Of a stretch of DNA of 64,000 nucleotides, positions 57,893 to 64,000 are shown one piece after another. The translations under genes and the position numbers were made by a program. Origin of the DNA: Taxawa tesnikishii (nom. ined.) (Eukaryota > Ascomycota > Dothideomycetes > Dothideales). Within the stretch, counting starts at the first letter, position 1. Each line of letters starts with the position of its first letter. The stretch covers positions 992,001 to 1,056,000 of the forward strand of contig JAPDRO010000008.1 in NCBI GenBank assembly GCA_030247885.1. Reading direction: 5' to 3'. The notes below the pieces were generated by a model. That model was not told the DNA's origin and made no database searches. It saw only the letters and a list, made by a program, of their open reading frames with translations.

Positions 57893-59156
57893 ATGCTTCC
57901 CTTGCTCGCCGTGGCTCTTGCTTCAGCAAGTCTCTCATCAGCATTCTGGCCTACTCCCCAGGGAGTGACCGTCCTTTCGGACCAGGTTTTACATATGGGG
58001 CCTACCCGCAGGACTTCTCGCTCGTTGGACCACCTCTCGAAGCTGTACACGACAGCCAACAGCCACCCACCGGTCTCGCTATCGACAACAGTAACAACCT
58101 GTACTTGACCTACCCACGCAACTCGGGCCAAACGCCGAACAATGTCGTCATTTGTACCTCCTTCACCACCGAAGAACCATGGCCCAACTCCCAGATCCAG
58201 AACTGTACGTCAGGCCAGAACGCCTCGACCTGCTTCATCAACGTGCAGAACGTGGTATTGGATTCCATAGGCCAGCTCTGGATCGTAGACAGCGGGATCC
58301 CATACTACGGAGCGGGTGGGAACGCAGTGCCGGGCGGCGCGAAGATCATGTCGTTCAACCAGACGACTGGGGAACTGATCCGCACCTACGTGATCCCGGA
58401 GAGTCTGTACTACGACGGCATGAACGCAAATGATGTCCGGATCAACAACACGCTCGGCACGAGCGGGTTCGCGTTCATCACAGACGAGAGCACTAATAGC
58501 TCCGTCCTTGCAATCGACCTCGACACGGGCAACGCTGTGAGACGCCTCTTCAACACCTCCGTGGTCCGCGCAGATGAGGGCTACGTGGGCTCCTACGATG
58601 GTCAACTCATTTACGGTTGGAATGGAACCAAAAGTCCTTCCTGACGACCGGTGCCGACGGTATAGCTCTGGCGAGTGGCAACTTCTACTGGGGTGTGTTA
58701 GCGTCGCGACGGTTCTACTACATCTCTCAAAGCATCATGGCCAACTTCTCCGCCACGGATGAAGAGGTGCTCGCCGCGGTGCAGTACCCAGGCGAGTGCG
58801 CGAGCGAGCAGGCCGGCTTCACGGCTGATGATCGAGGGCGCGTGTACATCCTGGCGAGCGAACAGAATGCGATTTACTACGTCGATACGCTGCAGTCGGA
58901 GGTGACCGAGGAGGTTAATGGGTTGCCTGCCGGTGGCGAGGGCCTGGTGCCCACGGAGAACTATGTGGTCAAGACGCTCGTCAGGAGCGCTATGATCCAG
59001 CATGCCGATTCCGCTGCGATTCTCGACGGGTATCTGTACTTTTGTACGAACCAGCTAGAGCTGGGCCCGAGCCGCCAGTATAATAATACGGATAATCGGA
59101 GGGGTCCGTTCAGGTCGTACAGAGTGGCTATCGGTGAGAGAGGTCCGGCGGTGTGA
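57893..59156 (+). CDS. Secreted Yellow/major-royal-jelly-like beta-propeller protein
   Basis: MLPLLAVALASASLSSAFWP is a signal peptide. After a one-base shift at the GG at 57979-57980 the frame reads GPGFTYGAYPQDFSLVGPPL and IDNSNNLYLTYPRN. Further conserved pieces are DSIGQLWIVDSGIPYYG, ITDESTNSSVLAIDLDTGNA, ADGIALASGNFYWGVLASRR and QLELGPSRQYNN near the end, all typical of the MRJP/Yellow family. A second shift at the A4 run 58630-58633 separates YGWNGTK from SFLTTGADG. No intron seen; about 421 residues with many N-glycosylation sites. Relatives occur in insects, bacteria and fungi; in fungi the role is unknown. The propeller often binds small amines or sugars. Extracellular location is likely. 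Confidence 0.85.
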
Positions 59157-59681
59157 TGAGGGTTCAACATGCATTCTGTTTGTACAGATGTTATGATCGT
59201 ATTTGCCAGTCTACGAGTTGTGCATTCGCTGAGACAAGACTGAGAGAAGCTCCAATCGATGACCCATGAACATCTGCGCACCGAAGCCATGGAAGTCATG
59301 TATTTTCATCATATCATATAAGCCTTTGTATCCATGATTCTCTTTCCTTGTTCTCGACAACGGCCCTCAGGCCAGCGACTGGCCCCGTGTTAACATGGTA
59401 CTTCGAGCTGTCTCGTCGGGACTGTGAGGAATGTGCATTCAAGCTCTCTTTCTGAAACCATCATTCCAACACGTGACTCCGCTCCTCCTCGATCCTCCCA
59501 AGACTCCATCTCCTGGCCCTCTTGCTCAAGATCCCGCCGACACGTCAACCGCAACTCCACCGCCACTCCGGAAATCGACCACTGGGGACCTCACTGGACC
59601 GAATTCTCCCAAACCGGAACGCCATCGCTTCAAACAGTCGAATCCAACATTTAAAGGCACATCTGAGACCGTGGAAGGTCG
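59157..59681. other. Intergenic region between convergent genes
   Basis: About 520 bp between the 3' ends of the Yellow-like gene and the ribonucleotide reductase inhibitor gene. An open frame at 59431-59772 (Pro- and Thr-rich) overlaps the latter on the opposite strand and is probably fortuitous. Confidence 0.45.
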
Positions 59682-60371
59682 TTACTCGACCTCCATAGGC
59701 TGCAGAAACCCGACATCCGCATCGTCGAAGTCGCCTGGGGAACTTTCCGCAATCATCGGGACTTGTAAGTGAGCCGCAGCCCTCGTCCTATTAGTCCTGG
59801 GTTTCGCGATGAGGCGAGAGAAGGGAGATGCGGGTCTTGAACTTGGGTTGCTGGCTGGTTGGTTTGGGTTGGCGAAGTAGCTGTCTAGCTCTTCCTCGAT
59901 CTCTTCGTCATAGTTGCGTTTTTTGTTGTTGATGGGAGGGGCTGTGGATATTGGAGCCGAGTTGGTGGATGTGGTCGATATGAGACTGTCTTGCGAGAAT
60001 GTCAAGCCAGGTGTTTCGAGGGAGGATGGTGGTTGTGCGGCGAGCCCGCCAATCTCGTGAAGACCGCAGAAGGGCGCAAGTTCTCTGCTTCGACCGTAGG
60101 TGTACGTCTTGCTTGGCATCTGCGCCGTTGCAATGTCCTCAGAAGCGTCGGTTAACCCCAGCGTCTTGTGTGTCTTGTAACCTTCGGGGACCGATTTCCG
60201 CACCCGCATGCCAACGTTGATCAGGGAGGTTTGTACGCTCTCAGGGAGGACAGGCGACAGTCTAGACGCGGGAGGAGCGGGTGCTGGACCATCACGACTG
60301 CCGTCGGCGCGCTCGAAGTACGATGTGATTTTGTTTGGTTGGATTTGTCGCTTGCGAATGTGAAGGGCCAT
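59682..60371 (-). CDS. Ribonucleotide reductase inhibitor, Spd1/Dif1 type
   Basis: A single exon gives 229 residues. The N-terminus has KRQIQPNKITSYF, which resembles the Hug-type motif of Dif1/Spd1 and a PIP-like box (QxxITSYF). The middle has the conserved block SLINVGMRVRKSVPEGYKTH found in filamentous fungal members of the RNR-inhibitor family. The rest is disordered and Ser/Pro-rich, with an acidic end. In yeasts these proteins restrain ribonucleotide reductase by binding or relocating its subunits, and are degraded through PCNA-dependent Cul4-Cdt2 ubiquitination in S phase or after damage. The PIP-like box next to the start would fit that, by inference. Family recognition is from memory of motifs, so moderate certainty. 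Confidence 0.72.
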   Translation of the reverse strand: MALHIRKRQIQPNKITSYFERADGSRDGPAPAPPASRLSPVLPESVQTSLINVGMRVRKSVPEGYKTHKTLGLTDASEDIATAQMPSKTYTYGRSRELAPFCGLHEIGGLAAQPPSSLETPGLTFSQDSLISTTSTNSAPISTAPPINNKKRNYDEEIEEELDSYFANPNQPASNPSSRPASPFSRLIAKPRTNRTRAAAHLQVPMIAESSPGDFDDADVGFLQPMEVE

Positions 60372-63131
60372 TGCGTGAGTGTGGAGCAGTGTAGAGGCTG
60401 GTGCTTAGGGATTGTGTCTGCGCAAATGTGTGATGTAAAGGACATGCACAGCAATCGGAGTTTCTGAGGTGATTGTGAAGGACATACATAGGAAGAGACA
60501 GAGACAGAGAGAGGGAGAGGGAAGAAGCGTTGTCACGGAGCAACGCCAGTCGCACGCGGATCACGCGTTTGGCGCGTCGTAGGGCTGATCTCCATTAAGA
60601 AAAGTGCGGGGAACGCGCTATAGTCATCCACCAATTCCGAGGCTCTTTTGACCCTGGAGTGGAGCAGGGCTTGCACTTGCACTTGCACTTGCACTTGCGC
60701 TTGCTCTCACTCACTTCCGTTCACCTTCCGTTCACCTTCCGCGTTCGATGCCATGTCATCCCTACCTGCCCAGCCGCACCTCCTCTTTGGCCTCATCCAC
60801 GGCAGTCGTGCGCGGGCAGATAGTACAATCCTCTCGATTCCTAATCCCTGTGTCAAAGAGTGGGCGTGCGCCCTGCAAGACGGGATGTCCGCTTTCTTGC
60901 CGTCTAGTTCTCTGCCTTTCTCGTCTATTACACTTTTACTAAACCTATGCCAATAACTGTTCTCGTCTGCTGCAGCTCACTAGCCCCCACACGGCGACTA
61001 CTGCACATGGGCAGTGTGCCGAGAAAGACGTAGCTGCCCGCATGGTTAAGTCTGTCTAAACTCAGTCCGGCCATTGACCCTCCACACTTCCAACATGCAC
61101 GTCTGGAACGATGCGCGACCAGGTTACCTTGCACAAAAAACGTGTCACGCAATACGGGATCGGCAACTAGGCGGGATGTCATCAACATGCGTCTCATCGA
61201 TAAACCACGCACGATCTTGGCGCGACTTTCGAAGAATAATCCAATCAGAATATTCCAGTCACCCGAGGAGCATGATGCTCGGTTATGCGACCTACGGAGT
61301 TGCATTTCAACATGCGGCTTTTCTCGTCCAGTCACGCGCTATTGAAGATCCGTTTTCGTGGACTGTCACACACCATCTGGACAATCGGCCCATCTGGTGG
61401 AGACAATGACAATGTTGTTACCGTGTTTCAGGCCTTGAAAGCATCTTTGGCTTACTCTGCCAAGCATAACACCCGGTCTGCTGCAGTGCGTGCCGCCTCC
61501 GTTCTTTTCCTCCAATGACTCTCCCGCAACCCCGCTTCACAAGGGCCTGGATATGGCGGGATCTTGCGCGGCTTTGATCGCGCCGAGAGCACTTGACGTG
61601 GCCATCCTCCGACCGCAGCTCATATTCGAATACAATCGCCACTCAAAGAATAGAAAAGTTGGCACGCCTGTCTGCGCTCATTGGACGCTTGGTTGACGCG
61701 ACGAATCCGCTTCGACCTCAATTCGGGCCCCCTGTCATCTACAAAGAAGCTACATCGTCAGGAACGTGGCAACTCCAGGCACCCTGTGAACCTTGATGAT
61801 GATCCAGCCTTACTTCCTCACTCATGCTTGATGGCCAAACGGCCGGAAACAGCAAATGCGTGCTTCTGACAGCATCAAACCGAGCGTTGGGATCAGGAAC
61901 TCGTTTACGATGATGGTACCCTAGGTTCTCCTGCCGCCAGTCTCCTAGTACAATTGCCATCCAAGGTCACAAAGATACTCTAAGACTTACAACGTATTGC
62001 GAGTTCCCAAAATAGGCCTTGCTCTACTGGCCTCAATGCCAAGGGGACACCTCTAGTGCCGAAGGGAAACGTAACAACGAAGCAGGTGATTTTTTTGTAG
62101 AAACGATCTCGACTTGCAACACTAGCTTGCCATCATCACAGACGCTGTCAATGCCCAATTCACATCGACCGTCTTAATGTGGGATGATCGCCGTACGAGA
62201 CTGCACGTCTGTGGACCACCATCGTCAATGATCAGCTCACGCATCTCCGGACCTTGAGCTGTGTTACAGAACCACACCACCTCTACAGCATACTGTTGAT
62301 GTGAACCTTCAAGCATTGGAAGCGCAGGCATTCAAGCAAGGGCAAAGCACGTCAGCACGCAACTGCTCAGCTTGACCCATCTACTGGCGGAAGAACTAAA
62401 CAACATCGTGAAGTGTGAAGCAGGATAGCGCTATAGCGGCTCGGAAAAGAGGGTTCAGTCGTCCGCGCTTACATTAGCCTGCTTCCACATTGGGCTTTGC
62501 AGCTGTCCTGATGCCATTGCCAGCATATTGACAAGAAGGTTGAGCATAGACGCTTTACCTAAAGCGTTGACCATCAGCCGTGTCCGGTTTGACTCGCCCA
62601 GTGACATCTGCTCACTGACAAGTCAGCGCCGCTAATGTACCTACAAAGCCGCAACAGGAAACGTGGAACGAGAATGGAACCTCTACTAGTGCCTGATTGA
62701 TCGCTTCATATCCGGTTCATGACCCTTGAGTTCCCCAGCGCCTCTGAGTCTCCACCGGCCGCCATGGGTCTGAAGTATCGCATGCCTATGCTTGTTAACG
62801 AGGTGTATCCTTGTGCCGTGTCCAAGATCAGGGTCAGTCGCTCTCGCCGAGCGCCTCTATGCCTCTCTCCGCATGCATACTAGACGTGCCGTGCGACGGA
62901 CGCCCTGGACGAGTATGCATATGCTGTGTTCTCAACGACAAGGCTCGCTTTGCAGGGATTTGACTTTATTGACGAAAAGCCCTTCAGTCGAAGATTGATA
63001 AAGAGCCCATCCCTTCGTTGGGAAAGAAGGTCAGCAGCTCCGAGACCTCGAAGGAGTATCAGAGAAGTACACATTCGCTCCATACACTCGTTCTATTGTT
63101 CTACCACATTCCTGTTCCTCTCCAGCCCATC
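60372..63131. other. Gene-poor 2.8 kb region
   Basis: No gene recognised. The first 180 bp hold the promoter of the RNR-inhibitor gene, with a GA/CT-rich run near 60495-60525. A hexanucleotide repeat is listed separately. Open frames at 60928-61335 (minus) and 61074-61409 (plus) overlap and have no features. The 3' end carries the promoter of the Thr/Ser-rich secreted protein. Confidence 0.45.
60671..60706. repeat. (TTGCAC)n hexanucleotide repeat
   Basis: Four perfect TTGCAC units followed by TTGCGC and TTGCTC, six units in all. Non-coding as far as I can see. A duplicated TTCACCTTCCG lies just downstream (about 60717-60740). Confidence 0.85.
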
Positions 63132-63993
63132 ATGGCTCCCTACCTGAAGATCTTCGCTTTGTTCCTGGCATTGACAGCCAATAGCCCTGGAAGTCATGCT
63201 TTACCCCTGGATGGGCGTTCGGCCTGCGAGCTGATCAACGGCGTCTCTGACCGCCTGCAGGACCCTGTTCTTGCTGCAAGGGCCAGCAGTCTCTGCAGCG
63301 CGTACCTTCCGCCCACGGAAACAGTTGTTGCACCGTGGTAAGTCACGTGTCCCGGTTGTTCTTGCTGTATCTCACATTCAATGTAGCGCCGAGGCCACCA
63401 ACCATAAGAAAGGACTCAAAGTGAAGCGCCAAGAGGCCAATGCCGCCAAGGCTACTACGCCCGCTTCTACCGACGCTGCTGGTAAAACCAAGACCAACAA
63501 CGGCAATGATAACAAGACAAGCAAGACTAACAACGGCAACGACACCAAGAAACAGGTAGGCCGTGCGATGCGGCGTGAACTCATCCTACCTCCTAAGCTA
63601 ACGCACCGATAGAGCTCTACGTCGTCCACGAAGCAGACTTCAAGTGCCCAGAAGACCGCCAGCACTACCCCGAGCACCCAGAAGACTTCTAGCACTACGC
63701 AGCAGACTTCTAGCTCGCGGAAGACTTCCAGTACCACGCAGAAGACTTCCAGCACTACCCAGAAGACTTCCAGCACCACCCCGACCACGCAGAAGACTTC
63801 CAGTACTACCCAGAGCACTCTAAAAACCCCCAGTACCACCCCAAGCACTCAGAAGACTTCTAGCACCACCCACAGCACCCAAAAGACTTCTAGTACTACG
63901 CAGCAGACTTCTAGCTCGCAGAAGACTTCCAGTACTACTCAGAGCACGCAGAAGATTTCCAGCACTACCCACAAGATTTCTAGTACTACTTAG
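63132..63993 (+). CDS. Secreted Ser/Thr/Gln-rich tandem-repeat protein
   Basis: Exons 63132-63337, 63387-63555 and 63613-63993 (introns 49 and 57 nt, phases agree) give 251 residues. MAPYLKIFALFLALTANSPG with SHALP is a signal peptide. The short N-terminal domain has two or three cysteines (SACELINGVSDRL, SLCSAYLPP and a Cys made across intron 1) and a Lys-Arg site (KVKRQE). A Lys/Asn linker leads to exon 3, which is an array of about 20 short units of the form QKTSSTT and STQKTSSTT. Such stretches are heavily O-mannosylated and typical of cell-wall proteins. The stop at 63991 lies seven bases from the window end, and the repeat seems to go on after it (TTP-type codons), so the true end may be different or in another exon. 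Confidence 0.75.
63643..63990. repeat. Coding minisatellite (QKTSSTT units)
   Basis: Units of about 18-27 bp, built from CAGAAGACTTC, CAGCACTACC and variants, are repeated through the third exon of the secreted protein. Lengths are multiples of three, so the frame is kept. Confidence 0.85.
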
Positions 63994-64000
63994 ACCACTC

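Noticed and set aside
59431-59772. Pro/Thr-rich open frame overlapping the RNR-inhibitor gene
   Set aside because: It lies antisense to a well-supported gene and has no feature of its own.

Overview
The window is nuclear DNA of a filamentous ascomycete, most likely a Dothideomycete. It has short GT..AG introns of about 45-105 nt with CTAAC-type branch points, dense genes on both strands, and fungal-only families such as an FlbC-type regulator, Rsc4, a Sec9 with a long N-terminus, Lcl3 and secreted Ser/Thr-rich proteins. The class is inferred from protein resemblance only. I saw no rRNA, tRNA, CRISPR array, transposon or virus-like element.

Layout. 1-1947: 3' part of an Rsc4-like bromodomain gene. 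1948-7123: gene-poor. 7124-8274: flbC-type C2H2 regulator. 9673-14344: a UDP-rhamnose cluster made of a 4,6-dehydratase, a nucleotide-sugar transporter and an epimerase/reductase. 15274-15589: a small unknown gene. 15867-18726: importin beta-1. 19775-22142: a fatty acid elongase with a long LEA-like tail. 23599-25118: PEX2. 26483-27915: a secreted PAN/Apple-like protein. 28708-30443: 6-phosphogluconate dehydrogenase. 31140-31990: a decayed gene. 32421-32773: a three-copy tandem repeat. 33755-36876: Lcl3 nuclease and an NCS1 permease. 37766-39564: a zinc finger/zinc knuckle protein. 41046-42474: Sec9. 42903-44817: U2AF large subunit, divergent from OGG1 (45127-46376). 46895-50484: two related zinc-finger genes. 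51558-53133: amidase. 53837-54271: a small cysteine-rich secreted protein. 54776-57061: an F-box-like gene and a truncated copy of it. 57893-59156: a secreted Yellow/MRJP-like protein. 59682-60371: a ribonucleotide reductase inhibitor (Spd1 type). 63132-63993: a secreted Thr/Ser/Gln repeat protein.

Genes that work together: the clearest functional unit is 9673-14344. The dehydratase and reductase should convert UDP-glucose to UDP-L-rhamnose in the cytosol. The transporter between them, divergent from the dehydratase across about 250 bp, could carry a nucleotide sugar into the Golgi. Most other genes are unlinked housekeeping functions.

A warning that affects the whole window: at least fourteen otherwise well-conserved reading frames break by exactly one missing base, nearly always in a short homopolymer and always with the same polarity. 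This looks like systematic base loss in the assembly rather than gene decay. Proteins described across such points are read with that assumption.
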